DNA of 64,000 nt, taken from the NCBI GenBank assembly GCA_902582845.1, contig CACHTQ010000004.1, positions 51,141 to 115,140 of the forward strand. The letters run 5' to 3'. Made by a program: the position numbers and the translations under genes. Source of the stretch: an uncultured Pelagibacteraceae bacterium (lineage in GTDB: Bacteria; Pseudomonadota; Alphaproteobacteria; Pelagibacterales; Pelagibacteraceae). Below are positions 17,385-31,404 of the stretch, one piece after another (within the stretch, counting starts at the first letter, position 1; each line of letters starts with the position of its first letter). Under the pieces are notes generated by a model. It saw only the letters and a list, made by a program, of their open reading frames with translations, was not told the origin of the DNA and made no database searches.

Positions 17385-19183
17385 TGAATAACAAAACTGA
17401 GAGTATAAAAGAAAAGCTTAGACAAGCTCTATCTTCTACAGCACGAGTAATATCAGATGATTTAGGTATCAATCCTAAAAAAAATATAAAAAATTCTGAA
17501 AAACAAGATTTAATTGAAATAGAAAATTTAGATTCAAAAAACGATTTTATAAAGGCAAGAGCAGAAACGGATTCGAAAGCTCTTAGAAAAAAATTTTCTA
17601 ATGAGTCAGTATTTAAGAAAAATTTACCATCCAACTCATCATGTAAATCACTTTATACAATTACAGAGAAAATAAGATACGAAAAATTGGGATCAAAAAT
17701 GTTAAAAGGAATAGATAAAAATTTAAAAGATAACTATACTCAATTAATTAATTACAAAAGAAAAGATCAAATTAAATCCAAAGATGATGTGCCTGTAGTT
17801 GAGGCTTTTGAATTATATATGCTGAAAAATTTCCACAATATCAAACTCAATTCTTTAACATCAAAAATGTTAAACTTCTGGGAAAAAGATTTTGATAAAT
17901 CAATTTTTGAACATATAGAATTTTTTAAACAAAATTTAGAAGATCAAAATGTTTATAGTTCAAAATTCTCTCAGATATTACAAGAAATGGATATTTTTCA
18001 ATCAGAGGAAAATGAGGAAAAAAAGGATGAAAACACTGAGGATAACCAAGAAAATCCATCAAGTGAAAATGATGATAGTGAGGATGAGGACAAAAAAGAT
18101 CCTGATAAGCAAGATCAAGCAGAAGCAAGTTTAGATTCTGATTATAACATTGATGAATATAAATTAGATGAACAGCTTGTAGATACAGAATCAGACGAAC
18201 AAAACTCTGAGCAAGTTATTCAGAAGAAAAATTTAAAAGATTCAAATATAAATTATAAAATTTTTACAACGCAGTTTGATGAAATTACGAGAGCTGAAAA
18301 TCTTGAAAACGCAGATGAAGCAAATAAGCTTCGAAAAACTTTAGATCAACAACTAATTGGTTTTCAAGATGTTATAACTAAACTTGCTAATAAACTTCAA
18401 AGACAATTATTGGCAAAACAGAATAGATCTTGGGAGTTTGATTTAGAGGAAGGATTACTTGATAGTTCAAAATTACCAAGAATTATAATGGATCCATATA
18501 ATTCATTATCTTTTAAAAAAGAAAAAGATTTGGACTTCAAGGACACTGTAGTAACACTTCTAATTGATAACTCGGGTTCAATGAGAGGTAGACCAATTAC
18601 AATTGCAGCTATTTGCGCTGATATTCTATCTAGAACTTTGGAACGTTGCTCAGTGAAAGTAGAAATATTAGGGTTCACAACAAAAAATTGGAAAGGTGGT
18701 CAAAGTAGAGAATTATGGAATAAAAATAATAAACCAAAGACGCCTGGAAGATTGAATGATTTAAGACATATTATTTATAAAGGAGCTGATACTCATTGGA
18801 GGCAGGCAAAAGATAACCTTGGGCTAATGTTAAAAGAAGGTTTACTAAAAGAAAATATAGATGGGGAGGCTATAACATGGGCTTTCAATAGAATAAAGAA
18901 AAGAAAAGAGGAAAGAAAAATTTTAATGGTAATTTCAGATGGTGCGCCAGTTGATGACTCAACCTTATCAGTAAATTCAGGAGATTTTTTAGAGAAACAT
19001 TTAAAAAAAATGGTTAAGTTTATAGAGGATAAATCTGAAATAGAAATTTTAGCTATAGGAATTGGCCATGATGTTTCTAGATATTATAAAAGAGCAATTA
19101 AGATCACTGATGTAAACGAACTTGGTGATGTAATGATTTCCCAATTAAGCTCATTATTTGATAAAAAAGCAAAATTACATTAA
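17384..19183 (+). CDS. cobT: CobT-type VWA-domain protein (cobaltochelatase subunit family)
   Basis: This 599-residue partner of CobS has an N-terminal helical region, a very acidic low-complexity stretch (about residues 205-275, rich in Glu/Asp/Asn/Gln), and a C-terminal von Willebrand A domain with an intact MIDAS motif (DNSGSMRG near residue 394) plus [13 protein letters not shown]. This is the normal CobT layout. It is tail to tail with the RegB-like kinase, overlapping by 4 bases. Confidence 0.9.
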   Translation: MNNKTESIKEKLRQALSSTARVISDDLGINPKKNIKNSEKQDLIEIENLDSKNDFIKARAETDSKALRKKFSNESVFKKNLPSNSSCKSLYTITEKIRYEKLGSKMLKGIDKNLKDNYTQLINYKRKDQIKSKDDVPVVEAFELYMLKNFHNIKLNSLTSKMLNFWEKDFDKSIFEHIEFFKQNLEDQNVYSSKFSQILQEMDIFQSEENEEKKDENTEDNQENPSSENDDSEDEDKKDPDKQDQAEASLDSDYNIDEYKLDEQLVDTESDEQNSEQVIQKKNLKDSNINYKIFTTQFDEITRAENLENADEANKLRKTLDQQLIGFQDVITKLANKLQRQLLAKQNRSWEFDLEEGLLDSSKLPRIIMDPYNSLSFKKEKDLDFKDTVVTLLIDNSGSMRGRPITIAAICADILSRTLERCSVKVEILGFTTKNWKGGQSRELWNKNNKPKTPGRLNDLRHIIYKGADTHWRQAKDNLGLMLKEGLLKENIDGEAITWAFNRIKKRKEERKILMVISDGAPVDDSTLSVNSGDFLEKHLKKMVKFIEDKSEIEILAIGIGHDVSRYYKRAIKITDVNELGDVMISQLSSLFDKKAKLH

Positions 19184-20460
19184 ATTTTTTTTAAATCTTG
19201 ATTTTTCCATCTTATACTCACTTCAGCCCCATTTCTTGTTTTAGAATTTTCACAATTTAAAGAAGCAAAATTTTTTTCAAGTAAGTTTTTACCTATAAAT
19301 ATTCCAAGACCTAAACCCGGCTGATTTTTATTCTTATTCCTAAGTGATCTTAAATAAGGTTCACCTATTTTTGACAATATCTCGCTAGGATATCCTTCAC
19401 CATCATCTTCTATAATAATTTCAGTATATTCATTGTTGCTCTTTAGGGTTATAAATATTTTTTCTTTAGCAAATTTATTTGCATTTCCAATAAAATTTCT
19501 CAAACCATATATAATCTCTATTGATTTTGGAATTTTTCTAGGATTCGAGTCTTGATCAAAATTTAAGATAAATTTTTTATCACTTGTTTCTCTGAATGAG
19601 TTAACAATTTGATTTATATATTTCTTAAAATTAAAGTCCTCATCTATAAAATCATCTTCTTCAATAGGATTTAGAGACAACCTTTTCAAAATTTGATTGC
19701 ATCTTTCAACTTGACTTGATAACAATTCTATGTCCGAGGTTAGTTCTTTACGGTCCTTTAACATTTGTTTTAACTCTTGCGAGATAATTTTAATTGTGGA
19801 TAAAGGGGTTCCAAGAGAATGAGCTGCCGCTGCTGCTTGTCCTCCTAAAGACAGCATCTCATGCTCTTGAGCCATAATTTCCTCCATTTTACTTAGAGCC
19901 TCTTTTCTTTTTCTAGACTCCGAGCCAAATACTATCGCAAAATAATTCAAAAAGATCAGGGCAATTATTAAAGCGATTGGAATTGAATAGTAATAATAAG
20001 GATCAACATGAAAGTGGTTGTTTAAAGGCGCAGGTAAATCCTCTGAATAAAATGTTAGAAATGTAATCGTTAAAATTGTTGTAATAACAAGAAATAAATT
20101 AGTTCTAATGCCCAGATTTGATGACGCAAATACACTAGGAATTAATAAAAAAATTACAAAAGGATTTACGACACCTCCTGTTAGATATATTAATGAACCT
20201 AATTGAAATATATCAATCATCAAAAAAATTAGTGCTGACCTATCAGAAAGTTGTGTTTTATTGTAAATGAAAATCAAATAAAGATTACTTAAAATTCCGA
20301 TAAAGATAATCAAATTTGATAAAATAAAATTAAAATCAAAATTTAGAAAAAAATAAACAATGTAAACTGAAATTAATTGGCCTATTATACCAATCCATCT
20401 TAAAGAAATATAAGTAGATTTTTTTAAAGTATGAAATTTAGAAGTTTCAAAAAACTTCAT
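19180..20460 (-). CDS. regB: RegB/PrrB-type redox sensor histidine kinase
   Basis: This 426-residue kinase has about six N-terminal membrane spans (to about residue 178). The quinone-binding motif is TGGVVNPF (94-101), the phospho-accepting His is in [14 protein letters not shown] (His214), and VERCNQIL holds Cys254, in the place where RegB proteins carry a redox-active cysteine. An ATPase domain follows with [11 protein letters not shown] and [10 protein letters not shown]. RegB reads respiratory redox state in Alphaproteobacteria. The cognate regulator RegA is not adjacent. gyrB ends 3 bases upstream. Confidence 0.88.
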   Translation of the reverse strand: MKFFETSKFHTLKKSTYISLRWIGIIGQLISVYIVYFFLNFDFNFILSNLIIFIGILSNLYLIFIYNKTQLSDRSALIFLMIDIFQLGSLIYLTGGVVNPFVIFLLIPSVFASSNLGIRTNLFLVITTILTITFLTFYSEDLPAPLNNHFHVDPYYYYSIPIALIIALIFLNYFAIVFGSESRKRKEALSKMEEIMAQEHEMLSLGGQAAAAAHSLGTPLSTIKIISQELKQMLKDRKELTSDIELLSSQVERCNQILKRLSLNPIEEDDFIDEDFNFKKYINQIVNSFRETSDKKFILNFDQDSNPRKIPKSIEIIYGLRNFIGNANKFAKEKIFITLKSNNEYTEIIIEDDGEGYPSEILSKIGEPYLRSLRNKNKNQPGLGLGIFIGKNLLEKNFASLNCENSKTRNGAEVSIRWKNQDLKKI

Positions 20461-20463
20461 ATT

Positions 20464-22566
<2,103 letters not shown>

Positions 22567-22631
22567 TCAATTATAATTAGAAATTTCCAATAAAAATCTT
22601 AAATAAGGTAGATATATTAAGGCTTATTTGA

Positions 22632-22721
22632 TGGCGGAGAGAATGGGATTCGAACCCATGAAAGAGTTTCCCCTTTACACGCTTTCCAAGCGTGCGCCTT
22701 CAACCACTCGGCCACCTCTCC
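22632..22721 (-). tRNA. tRNA-Ser(GGA)
   Basis: A complete 90-base class II tRNA: 5' GGAGAGG pairs with the 3' acceptor strand, CCA is encoded at 22634-22632, and the anticodon loop TTGGAAA gives GGA. The long variable arm (AAGGGGAAACTCTTT region) is typical of serine, and the T loop TTCGAAT is canonical. It lies between gyrB and the GT61 gene. Confidence 0.95.
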
Positions 22722-22828
22722 TTCAAAGTATTCTAAACTAAATTTACTTATTTTGAATAATAATTTGATAACCTATTGAAACACTAGATTAATTATCTTA
22801 AAAAATTAAACTAGTTTCAACTTATTTT

Positions 22829-23884
22829 ATGAAGTTTTTTTATAGAATCATTCTTAAAAATATATTTGATATAATTTATGGTAAAATTTCAAAATTTAAT
22901 GAAAAATATAATAAAGATATTTTAAATATTACATATCTTCAATTTTTTAATAAGAATTATAAATTATACGAGTTAACGCAAGGAAGGATTTTTACAGATT
23001 GTAATACCAATGTAGCATATATAACTAAAAATAATAAATTGACAAATTTTTCATTTCAACAAAATAAAATTGGACTAAGCTCAATTGATCATAATTCAGT
23101 TTTAAAATATGGCACACCAAAAATTAAAAAAAAATTAAACGGGAATGTTTTGTCGCTAGTTCAGGGAGCAAGTGGGAACAATTATTGGCATTGGTTATTT
23201 GATTTATTACCAAAAATAGAAATTCTCGATATTAATAAAAAAATTAGTCTTTTTGATTATTATTACATTCCCAAGATTAATAAATACATAATTGATACTT
23301 TAAAAATTTACGGAATAAAAGAACATCAACTTATAAACAGTCAAGAAATTAAACATATTGAAGCAAACAAAATATTTTATTTAGAAAATATTTATCTCAA
23401 AAAAGGGAGCTTTCAAAAACAATTCGAAAATATTCCTTTAAATATTGTCAAAGCTATAAGAAATAAATTTTTACAATTTAAAAATAACAAGTTTAATCAC
23501 AAAAAAGTGTTCATTGACAGATCAGACTCCAAATTTATACATTACCAATTGTACAATAATGAAGAAATAATTAAGAAGTTAAAAAAAAAAGGATTTGCTA
23601 TCTACAAGTTGTCTACTTTAAGTATCTTGGATCAAATTTCACTTTTTAATTCATCAAAATTGATTTTAGGACTTCATGGAGCTGGTTTTGCAAATATCAT
23701 TTTTTGTAAAAAAAATACAAAAATTTTTGAAATATTAAGGAAAGAAGAGTCTAAAAGGAACGCAATAAAAACTATTTCTGGTCTTGTAGGCCTCAAACAC
23801 AAGAAAATTATTATTAAAAAATATAAAGAATTTGATGGATACAATCAGCTAATTTTTGAAAAAAAATATTATGACTTTTTTTAA
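22829..23884 (+). CDS. Glycosyltransferase family 61-like protein
   Basis: This 351-residue protein shows the GT61 (DUF563) signatures: NNYWHWLFDLLPKIEIL (about residues 117-133), KKVFIDRSDSKF, and LGLHGAGFANIIF near residue 285. GT61 enzymes add sugars such as xylose to surface glycans or glycoproteins; donor and acceptor are not visible here. It is monocistronic on plus, and its end is 9 bases from the end of the convergent GT17 gene. The region is especially AT-rich and may have been acquired. Confidence 0.85.
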   Translation: MKFFYRIILKNIFDIIYGKISKFNEKYNKDILNITYLQFFNKNYKLYELTQGRIFTDCNTNVAYITKNNKLTNFSFQQNKIGLSSIDHNSVLKYGTPKIKKKLNGNVLSLVQGASGNNYWHWLFDLLPKIEILDINKKISLFDYYYIPKINKYIIDTLKIYGIKEHQLINSQEIKHIEANKIFYLENIYLKKGSFQKQFENIPLNIVKAIRNKFLQFKNNKFNHKKVFIDRSDSKFIHYQLYNNEEIIKKLKKKGFAIYKLSTLSILDQISLFNSSKLILGLHGAGFANIIFCKKNTKIFEILRKEESKRNAIKTISGLVGLKHKKIIIKKYKEFDGYNQLIFEKKYYDFF

Positions 23885-23893
23885 GTTTTATCA

Positions 23894-24712
23894 TTAAATT
23901 ATCCAATTACTAAATTTATCTATATTTCTAATTATATAATCTGGATAAGATTTATTAATTTCAACTTTTTTATATTTATGACCTCTCCCAAATAAATCTG
24001 TGTGATCAAGTATCTTTGCATTTATAATTTCCTCGCTAGCAAATTTTTCACCTGAAAATTCAGTGTGTGCAAATGTTTTTAACTTTTTTGAAATTTCCTT
24101 AGGAGACATAATATTATTAAAATGCCATCCACCTTTCTCAAAAATTTTTATATTTTTTTCTTTATCGGCTCTAAAAAAACCATATTTTAAGTTTTTTGAT
24201 TTAATTTTTTGTCTTAGAAAATCTATAGACTTTAAATCTTTTTTTTTAGCTACTCTTGTTCCCTCCCAGGGAGACTCATACGGATTGAAAAGGTTAAATT
24301 TATAATTGAAACAATCCATCATAAATATCCCATATTTATTTTTTAATTCAAAGTTTATCAATAATTCAGGTCTAGCTATTTCATCTGGATCTGAAAAAAA
24401 AACATAATCTTCTTCGTCAGCAAAATCGGTACAACTCAAAAGAAATTCTCTTTGTATGGCCTGATTTTCCCATGGATTTGAACCTCTAGGAAAAGGTTTA
24501 TCTAATAAGAAATACTTTATCTTATCTTTGTTATATTCGTCTTTCCAAGTAAAATTTTGCTTCTTTGCTTCTCCTTTATGATCAAATAATGATTCACAAA
24601 TCACAAAATAATCTACGTAATTGACTAAGATGTTATATCTAATCTGAAACATAAAATTATTATCAAAGAATGTAATACAATCTAGTAATTTATGTTTTTT
24701 TAATTTAACCAT
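23894..24712 (-). CDS. Glycosyltransferase family 17-like protein
   Basis: This 272-residue protein resembles GT17, best known from eukaryotic beta-1,4-N-acetylglucosaminyltransferase III. Motifs include LLDCITFFDNNFMFQIRYNI, FVICESLFDHKGEAK, the aspartate cluster FFSDPDEIARPELL (metal/sugar-nucleotide region, about residues 107-120) and GGWHFNNIMSPKEISKKLKTF. It probably modifies surface polysaccharide. It overlaps the Gfo/Idh/MocA oxidoreductase by 13 bases, so the two are coupled at the end of the lepA operon. Confidence 0.85.
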   Translation of the reverse strand: MVKLKKHKLLDCITFFDNNFMFQIRYNILVNYVDYFVICESLFDHKGEAKKQNFTWKDEYNKDKIKYFLLDKPFPRGSNPWENQAIQREFLLSCTDFADEEDYVFFSDPDEIARPELLINFELKNKYGIFMMDCFNYKFNLFNPYESPWEGTRVAKKKDLKSIDFLRQKIKSKNLKYGFFRADKEKNIKIFEKGGWHFNNIMSPKEISKKLKTFAHTEFSGEKFASEEIINAKILDHTDLFGRGHKYKKVEINKSYPDYIIRNIDKFSNWII

Positions 24713-25716
24713 TTATCAATTATTTTCATATTAAGAAGCATATTGTCTAAGCTTTGGCCAATATTTTTATTTAGTAAGTCATCTGAAATTGTATTCAATT
24801 GATCTAAATAGATGTCGTCTATTTGATCAAAACTTATTATATTTTTGTCATTCTCTTTTTTAAGAATTATATTTGGTGAACCTGTCCATGTATTTAGTAT
24901 TTTTATGCTACCTCTGGACCCGTAAATCTCAGTTGTAGATCCAATATTTTTTTTGAAAGACGATGATATTTCTATAGAGATTTTTCCATTTACTTTCATC
25001 TCTATTTTAGAGTCAATATCAACTCCTGTTTCTCCAATCTCAACATTTTTTTTCAAAATTTGGTAATCCTCAAAATTTACAAAATTTAAATTTTCTAACA
25101 GCATTGTTATGAAGGATACTGGATAACAACCTAAATCCAAAATACTTCCTCCACCTAATTTTTTGTTAAATAATCTGCTTTCTTTGTCAATTTTCTTTTT
25201 TTTTTTAAAAAAATAAAAATAATTTTTTGTTAATAAATTTACCCCAAAATTCGAAACAATCTTTTTAATTTCACCTATTTCATTATTATGAACTAAATCT
25301 AAAACTTTTTTAATTTGAGGAAAATATTTGTACATAAATCCCTCATAAATCAAAATACTCGTTTTTTTTTGTAATAATTTACTTTTTATCTTTTCAAGTT
25401 GAAAAAGATTTTCTGTAATCGGCTTTTCAACCAATACATGTTTACCATGATCTATACATTTATTAATCCATTCATAATGATGTGAATTAGGTAATGTAAT
25501 ATAGATGATATCTATCTCTGAATTTTTTATTAGATCTTCATAATTATTAGAACAAAATATGTCTTGGATATTAATTTTTTTTCTAAAATTTTTTAACTTT
25601 TGTGAATTTTTGCTTGCTATACCTCTTAATTGACAATTTTTTGATTTTTCAAAACTTTTTAGGTGATGATTGGCCATGTTGCCGAGTCCAATAATTCCCC
25701 AATTTACTCTTTTCAT
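24700..25716 (-). CDS. Gfo/Idh/MocA family oxidoreductase
   Basis: This 338-residue NAD(P)-dependent sugar oxidoreductase has a Rossmann start IIGLGNMANHHLKSF, the conserved HVLVEKPITEN motif (Lys of EKP) and the family C-terminal domain with GGGSILDLGCYPV. Members oxidise or epimerise sugars, sugar nucleotides or inositols. Because it overlaps a GT17 gene it probably makes an activated or modified sugar for a surface glycan. It starts 4 bases after the lepA stop. Confidence 0.88.
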   Translation of the reverse strand: MKRVNWGIIGLGNMANHHLKSFEKSKNCQLRGIASKNSQKLKNFRKKINIQDIFCSNNYEDLIKNSEIDIIYITLPNSHHYEWINKCIDHGKHVLVEKPITENLFQLEKIKSKLLQKKTSILIYEGFMYKYFPQIKKVLDLVHNNEIGEIKKIVSNFGVNLLTKNYFYFFKKKKKIDKESRLFNKKLGGGSILDLGCYPVSFITMLLENLNFVNFEDYQILKKNVEIGETGVDIDSKIEMKVNGKISIEISSSFKKNIGSTTEIYGSRGSIKILNTWTGSPNIILKKENDKNIISFDQIDDIYLDQLNTISDDLLNKNIGQSLDNMLLNMKIIDKWLN

Positions 25717-25720
25717 TTAA

Positions 25721-27526
25721 TTACTCTTTATTTATTTTTAAAACACCAATAAAGGCCTCCTGCGGAATTTCAACTCTTCCAAATTGTTTTGATCTTGCTT
25801 TTCCTTTTTTTTGTTTTTCCAAAAGCTTTCTTTTTCGATCGGTCGCTCCACCACCATGAATTTTGGTTAAAACATCTTTTTTAAATCCTTTGATAGTTTC
25901 TCTGGCAATTATTTTACCACCTATTGCCGCTTGTACCGGTATCATAAAATTATGTCTTGGAATTAAATCTTTTAATTTTTCACAAACCTCTCTTCCTGTT
26001 CTTTGAGCAAAATCTTTATGTATCATCATTGCTAGCGCGTCAACTGGTTCAGCGTTTACTAAAATTCCCAGTTTAACTAAATCTCCCACTCTATGTTCAA
26101 TTATTTCATAATCAAAACTTGCATATCCACTTGTCATAGATTTTATTCTATCGTTAAAATCAAACACTACCTCATTCAAAGGTAACTCATAACTTAAAAC
26201 TGCTCTATTGCCTGAATAAGTTAAATTAGTTTGAATACCTCTTTTATCTTGGCATAATTTTATTATTGAACCTAAATATTGATCTGGTGTTATAATTGTA
26301 GCTTTTATCCAAGGTTCCTCTATAGATCTAATCAATGTTGGATCAGGTAAACTAGACGGATTTTGTAAATCAATTGTGTTTCCTTTGTTCAGATTTACTT
26401 TGTAAACAACGCCAGGGGTTGTTGTAAGTAAATTAACATCAAATTCTCTCTCTAATCTCTCTGTAATAATTTCAAGATGAAGTAGTCCCAAAAAACCACA
26501 TCTAAAACCCAAACCTAAAGCAGATGAAGACTCGGCCTCATATGAAAAGCTAGCATCATTTAATTGAAGTTTTGCTAATCCATCTTTTAATTTTTGATAT
26601 TCTGAACTATCAACCGGGAATAAGCCACAAAAGACAACTGGCTTACTTGGTTTAAAGCCAGGTAATGGATTTACTAATGGTTTAGATGCATCACAAATTG
26701 TATCTCCAACCTTTGTGTCGGATAAAACCTTTATTCCTGTTGTAATAAAACCAATTTCACCAGCATTTAATTCATTTATATCTTTTGGTTTGGGTGTAAA
26801 CACACCAACTTTTTCAACAATATAATCTTGATTTGTTGAGAGCATCTTTATTTTCATATTTTTAGTTATCTTTCCATTTATCACTCTAACCAATATAACT
26901 ACTCCAAGATATGTATCGTACCAGCTATCAACTAATAAACATTTTAAATCTTTCTTTGAGTCACCTTTTGGTCCTGGTAATCGATTTATTATTTGTTCTA
27001 ATATCTCATCGATACCTTCTCCAGTCTTTCCAGAACATGGGATAGCATTTTCTGTATCAATACCAATTACATCCTCAACTTGTTTGCTGGTTTTCTCTAA
27101 ATCTGATGCTGGTAAATCAATCTTATTTAAAACAGGAATTATTTCATGATTAGTATCCAGTGCTTGATAAACATTCGCTAGTGTTTGTGCTTCAACACCT
27201 TGAGTACTGTCAACAATAAGTATGGAGCCCTCGCATGCATAAAGAGATCTACTGACTTCATAACTGAAATCAACATGTCCCGGTGTATCTATGATATTCA
27301 ATATATATTCTTTTCCATCTTTGGCTTTATATTTTAGCTTAACAGTTTGGGCTTTTATTGTAATTCCTCTCTCTCTTTCAATATCCATAGAATCTAAAAC
27401 CTGAGCCTTCATTTCTCTTTCTGTTAAACCACCACATTTATGAATTATCCTATCTGCAATCGTTGATTTACCGTGATCAATGTGTGCAATTATTGAAAAA
27501 TTTCTTATATTATCGATAGTGTTCAT
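25721..27526 (-). CDS. lepA: Elongation factor 4 (ribosome-associated GTPase)
   Basis: LepA/EF4 binds ribosomes and influences elongation and initiation. The 601 residues start with the GTPase motifs [26 protein letters not shown] and NKIDLPAS, followed by the EF4-type domains; the C-terminal domain has [20 protein letters not shown] and [18 protein letters not shown]. Length is typical. It lies 7 bases downstream of pheT in a long translation operon. Confidence 0.97.
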   Translation of the reverse strand: MNTIDNIRNFSIIAHIDHGKSTIADRIIHKCGGLTEREMKAQVLDSMDIERERGITIKAQTVKLKYKAKDGKEYILNIIDTPGHVDFSYEVSRSLYACEGSILIVDSTQGVEAQTLANVYQALDTNHEIIPVLNKIDLPASDLEKTSKQVEDVIGIDTENAIPCSGKTGEGIDEILEQIINRLPGPKGDSKKDLKCLLVDSWYDTYLGVVILVRVINGKITKNMKIKMLSTNQDYIVEKVGVFTPKPKDINELNAGEIGFITTGIKVLSDTKVGDTICDASKPLVNPLPGFKPSKPVVFCGLFPVDSSEYQKLKDGLAKLQLNDASFSYEAESSSALGLGFRCGFLGLLHLEIITERLEREFDVNLLTTTPGVVYKVNLNKGNTIDLQNPSSLPDPTLIRSIEEPWIKATIITPDQYLGSIIKLCQDKRGIQTNLTYSGNRAVLSYELPLNEVVFDFNDRIKSMTSGYASFDYEIIEHRVGDLVKLGILVNAEPVDALAMMIHKDFAQRTGREVCEKLKDLIPRHNFMIPVQAAIGGKIIARETIKGFKKDVLTKIHGGGATDRKRKLLEKQKKGKARSKQFGRVEIPQEAFIGVLKINKE

Positions 27527-27533
27527 TTAAATA

Positions 27534-29939
27534 TTAAGATCGAATTTTTGCGCCAGTTTTATTTTCAACAGTCTTGATTATCAAATTATTAATTTTTTCT
27601 AAATCATTCTCATTTAAAGTTCTTTCAGATGATTGTATCGTTACGCTAATTGCTATCGATTTCTGATTTTCAGGAATATTATCACCCTCATAAACATCAA
27701 AAACTTTAACATCTTTTACTAAACTTTTATCTACACTTGAAATGGAGTCTATCAAATCTTGAGCATTCACATCTTTGTTAACAATAAATGCAAAATCTCT
27801 CTCAGATTTTTGATAATCTGAAAATGAAAATTTTACTTTTAGATCTTTAAGGTTTTTTTCAGGTAATTTTAAATTTTCCATAAAGATCTCAAAACCAACC
27901 AGAGACTCTGTTTTAATATCAATTTCTTTTAAAATATTTGGGTGAATTTCTCCAAAATATGCGGCTATTTGATTCTTTCCATTATTTAAAAATAATCTTC
28001 CTGATTTACCAGGGTGATAATAATTGGGTGTCTCGTTATCAATAAAAAATTTTTCAGATTTATAACCTGCTTCAACTAAAGTTTGAACAAGGTCTCTTTT
28101 CGCGTCAAATACATCTACGTTTCTATCTTTTTCAATCCAAGATAATCGAGATTTTTTACCTGCTGACAAACCACAAACTACTGTATTTTGTTCACCAGGA
28201 TTAGAACCATTAAAAATAGGGCCTATTTCAAATAATGACAAATCTTTAAAACCTCTATCGAGGTTTTTATTGATATGCATTATTAAATTTGGAAAAATTG
28301 AATTCCTTAAAACACCAAGTTCTGAACTGATTGGATTAATAATTTTTATTTCTTTTTTTGTGTCTCTAAAATAATCGTTATAACGTTTGTCAGTAAACGA
28401 CCAGGTAATTGCCTCTAGATAACCTTTGGATGCAACTGATCTTTGCAAAAAATGAAATAATTTTTGAAATTTATTTAAAGTAGATTTTTTTCTTTGTTTG
28501 ATGGGATCTATATACTTTATCTTTTCATAACCACTTATTCTTACCAATTCCTCGACGATATCTACTTCCTGTGAAATATCTGGTCTCCATGAAGGAACAG
28601 ATAATTTGAGTTTTTTTTTATCCTTTTTTACCTCAAAACCAAGATCCTCTAAAATTTTAATCATTTCTTTTAAAGAAATTTTAAAACCAGATATTTTTTC
28701 AAAAATATTTGGGTCAAATGTAATTTTTTTTGTTTTGTGAGTTTCTATTTTTTGAATGTCAATTTTACTAATTTCACCACCACAAATCTCTTTTATTAAT
28801 TTTGCAGCTTTATTTAAACCATCTTCGATTGATAATGGATCTATACCTCGTTCAAATCTAAACTTTGCATCAGTATCAAGACTCAATTTTTTTGCTGTAT
28901 TTCTTATTGATCCCGGTTCAAAATAAGCTGACTCAAGTAATACATTTTTTGTAATAAATTCTGTACCGGATCTGGTACCACCAATAATTCCTCCGAGTCC
29001 TAAAACACCCTTGTTGTCACTAATAACACACATGCCACTTTCTAATTTATATTTTTTGTTATCTAGTGCTATAAATTCTTCTCCAAACTTAGAGTTTCGA
29101 ACAGTTATACCTTTTTCAATTTTATCAGCGTCATAAGCGTGTAATGGACGATTAATATCAAACATAACATAGTTTGTAATGTCAACTATTGCTGAGATAG
29201 GTTTTTGACCAATAGAAATTAATTTATCTTTAAGCCATTTAGGACTTTCAGAATTTTTCACATTTTTTATTAAACAGCTCCCAAACGCAATACAACCTTG
29301 TCCCTTTTCCTTATTAATTTTCACTTTTAAGGTGTGTTTATTTTTTGAATGAATCTTTTTTTCTTTTAAATCTACTAACTTTCCAAAACCTGATGCAGCC
29401 AGATCTCTTGCAATTCCCCTGAATCCAAGACAATCTGGTCTGTTAGGTGTAATAGATAGATCAATTAGATTTGATTTTGATTTTGAAAAATAATTTTTAC
29501 CAATATTTTTTCTAAATTCCTCAGTTAATTCAGTAATCCCATTACTTTCATTAGACAAATTTAATTCAGATTCTGAACAAAGCATTCCGTAAGAAGTAAC
29601 ACCCCTTATTTTAGCGACTACTAATTTTGTCTTGGTTTTGGGGATAATTGCACCTGGAGGAGCATATATAGTTAGCAATCCTTCTTTTGCATTTTCTGCA
29701 CCACATACAACTTTTTTAATTTCATTTTCTCCGATATTTACATCACAAACTTTTAGTCGATCTGCATTTGGATGTTTTTCAGTTTTTATGATTTCAGCTA
29801 CTTTAAATAACTCATTATCAGCAGAAAGACTCTCTACACTTTCTACCTCTAGACCTATGTTGGTTAGTTGTTCTAAAAGATTTTTTTCTTTTAGATTTGT
29901 CCTCAGATGATCTTTTAACCAATCAAATGTTATTATCAT
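27534..29939 (-). CDS. pheT: Phenylalanyl-tRNA synthetase beta subunit
   Basis: The 801-residue beta subunit starts [20 protein letters not shown], has a tRNA-binding (EMAP-like) domain (about residues 40-150) with [19 protein letters not shown]3/B4 editing domains with DITNYVMFD and [12 protein letters not shown]5 and core regions, and a C-terminal anticodon-binding FDX-ACB domain (about 705-801). It forms a heterotetramer with PheS; its start overlaps the pheS stop by ATGA. Confidence 0.96.
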   Translation of the reverse strand: MIITFDWLKDHLRTNLKEKNLLEQLTNIGLEVESVESLSADNELFKVAEIIKTEKHPNADRLKVCDVNIGENEIKKVVCGAENAKEGLLTIYAPPGAIIPKTKTKLVVAKIRGVTSYGMLCSESELNLSNESNGITELTEEFRKNIGKNYFSKSKSNLIDLSITPNRPDCLGFRGIARDLAASGFGKLVDLKEKKIHSKNKHTLKVKINKEKGQGCIAFGSCLIKNVKNSESPKWLKDKLISIGQKPISAIVDITNYVMFDINRPLHAYDADKIEKGITVRNSKFGEEFIALDNKKYKLESGMCVISDNKGVLGLGGIIGGTRSGTEFITKNVLLESAYFEPGSIRNTAKKLSLDTDAKFRFERGIDPLSIEDGLNKAAKLIKEICGGEISKIDIQKIETHKTKKITFDPNIFEKISGFKISLKEMIKILEDLGFEVKKDKKKLKLSVPSWRPDISQEVDIVEELVRISGYEKIKYIDPIKQRKKSTLNKFQKLFHFLQRSVASKGYLEAITWSFTDKRYNDYFRDTKKEIKIINPISSELGVLRNSIFPNLIMHINKNLDRGFKDLSLFEIGPIFNGSNPGEQNTVVCGLSAGKKSRLSWIEKDRNVDVFDAKRDLVQTLVEAGYKSEKFFIDNETPNYYHPGKSGRLFLNNGKNQIAAYFGEIHPNILKEIDIKTESLVGFEIFMENLKLPEKNLKDLKVKFSFSDYQKSERDFAFIVNKDVNAQDLIDSISSVDKSLVKDVKVFDVYEGDNIPENQKSIAISVTIQSSERTLNENDLEKINNLIIKTVENKTGAKIRS

Positions 29940-31003
29940 CGACTAAGGCCTCTGTAATTCGTTGGTACATCCAATGGATCAAATCCAAAATGATTTAACC
30001 ATCTATAATCACAATCAAAAAAAGCTCTCAAGTCATTTATTCCATATTTCAGCATAGCAAGTCTATCTATCCCAATACCAAATGCGTATCCCTGAAACTT
30101 TGACGGGTCTACTTTAACATTTTTTAATACATTCGGATGAACCATTCCACACCCTAAAATCTCTAACCATTGATTTCCCTCTCCTATTATAATTTTTTCA
30201 TCTTTTATTTCGTATCCAATATCAACTTCAGCAGATGGTTCTGTAAAAGGAAAATGGCTAGGTCTAAATCTCATCTTAATTTTATCTACCTCAAAAAACT
30301 CTTTGATAAAATAATTTAAACACCCTTTTAGATGACCCATGTTTATATTCTTGTCTATATGAAGTCCCTCAACTTGATGAAACATTGGTGAGTGAGTTTG
30401 GTCACTATCTGACCTATAAGTTCTTCCAGGTGCAATAATTTTAAATGGTGGCTTATCTTTCAACATAGTTCTAATTTGAACTGGAGAAGTATGGGTTCGT
30501 AAAAGTTTCTGCTTTTTTTCATCTAGATAGAAAGTATCATGCATATCTCTAGCTGGATGATTTTCGGGTGTGTTTAACGCTGTAAAATTATTATATTCAT
30601 TCTCAACGTCTGGCCCTTCCTCAACACTAAAACCTATTTCAGAAAAAATTGATGATATTTCATCGATCGTTTGTGAAACTGGATGAATTTTTCCTCGAAC
30701 AAATGATCTTTCAGGTAATGTAATGTCAATTTTTTCTTTTTCTAATTTTTTGTTAATTTCAGCACTTTCAAGTTCATTTATTTTTGAAATTATTAAATTC
30801 TGGAGTTCATCTTTTATTATGTTTAAATCAGAAGCAAATTTTTTTCTTTCTGATTCTGCAATTGTACCTATCTTTTTAAACTGAGTTGAAATTAATCCGC
30901 TTTTGCCAAATAGATCAGATTTAATTTGGTTTATTTCTGAAATATCTAATTTTCTGCTAAGTTTTGTAAGAAATTCTTCTTTTATTTTTTTAAGATCTGA
31001 CAT
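29936..31003 (-). CDS. pheS: Phenylalanyl-tRNA synthetase alpha subunit
   Basis: The 355-residue catalytic alpha subunit has an N-terminal coiled coil (about residues 1-90) and class II motifs: [17 protein letters not shown], the [12 protein letters not shown] stretch (motif 2), [28 protein letters not shown] and the motif 3 region [18 protein letters not shown]. It attaches phenylalanine to tRNA-Phe. It follows rplT by 43 bases and overlaps pheT. Confidence 0.97.
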   Translation of the reverse strand: MSDLKKIKEEFLTKLSRKLDISEINQIKSDLFGKSGLISTQFKKIGTIAESERKKFASDLNIIKDELQNLIISKINELESAEINKKLEKEKIDITLPERSFVRGKIHPVSQTIDEISSIFSEIGFSVEEGPDVENEYNNFTALNTPENHPARDMHDTFYLDEKKQKLLRTHTSPVQIRTMLKDKPPFKIIAPGRTYRSDSDQTHSPMFHQVEGLHIDKNINMGHLKGCLNYFIKEFFEVDKIKMRFRPSHFPFTEPSAEVDIGYEIKDEKIIIGEGNQWLEILGCGMVHPNVLKNVKVDPSKFQGYAFGIGIDRLAMLKYGINDLRAFFDCDYRWLNHFGFDPLDVPTNYRGLSR

Positions 31004-31046
31004 TTTTACAGATTATTTCTTCAGAGAAATAAAACAATAGGGAAGA

Positions 31047-31403
31047 TTAATTTAAAGCAGATTGAGCTTTTTGGACGATAGTTTTAAAGGCCTCTGGGCT
31101 ATCATAAGCTATCTCAGCTAGAATTTTTCTATCAATTTTTATTCCACATTTATTTAATCCATTAATAAACTTAGAGTATGTCAAACCCTCTGCTCTCACC
31201 CCAGCGTTTATTCTTTGTATCCACAGTGATTTAAAATCTCTCTTCTTGTTTCTACGATCTCTATATGCATATTGCATAGCTTTTTCCATAGCTTGCTTTG
31301 CAACTCTAATAGTATTTTTTCTTCTGCCCCATTGACCTTTAACAGCTTTTAAAACTTTTTTATGTTTTGCTCTGCTAGTTACGCCTCTTTTTACTCTTGC
31401 CAT
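31047..31403 (-). CDS. rplT: Large ribosomal subunit protein bL20
   Basis: The 118-residue basic protein starts [20 protein letters not shown] and includes [20 protein letters not shown] and [20 protein letters not shown], all bL20 hallmarks. bL20 is an assembly protein and, in some bacteria, represses its own operon; no clear operator was identified here. It is 1 base from rpmI. Confidence 0.97.
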   Translation of the reverse strand: MARVKRGVTSRAKHKKVLKAVKGQWGRRKNTIRVAKQAMEKAMQYAYRDRRNKKRDFKSLWIQRINAGVRAEGLTYSKFINGLNKCGIKIDRKILAEIAYDSPEAFKTIVQKAQSALN

Positions 31404-31404
31404 T

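Noticed and set aside
22779-22818. Imperfect inverted repeat (GAAAC...TAG and CTAGTTTC) upstream of the GT61 gene
   Set aside because: Needs a bulge and a mismatch with a long A/T loop; not distinguishable from background, though it lies in the 5' leader.
31015-31030. Hairpin ATTTCT-TCAG-AGAAAT between rplT and pheS
   Set aside because: Only six mostly A/T pairs and no U-run, so not a terminator or clear attenuator.
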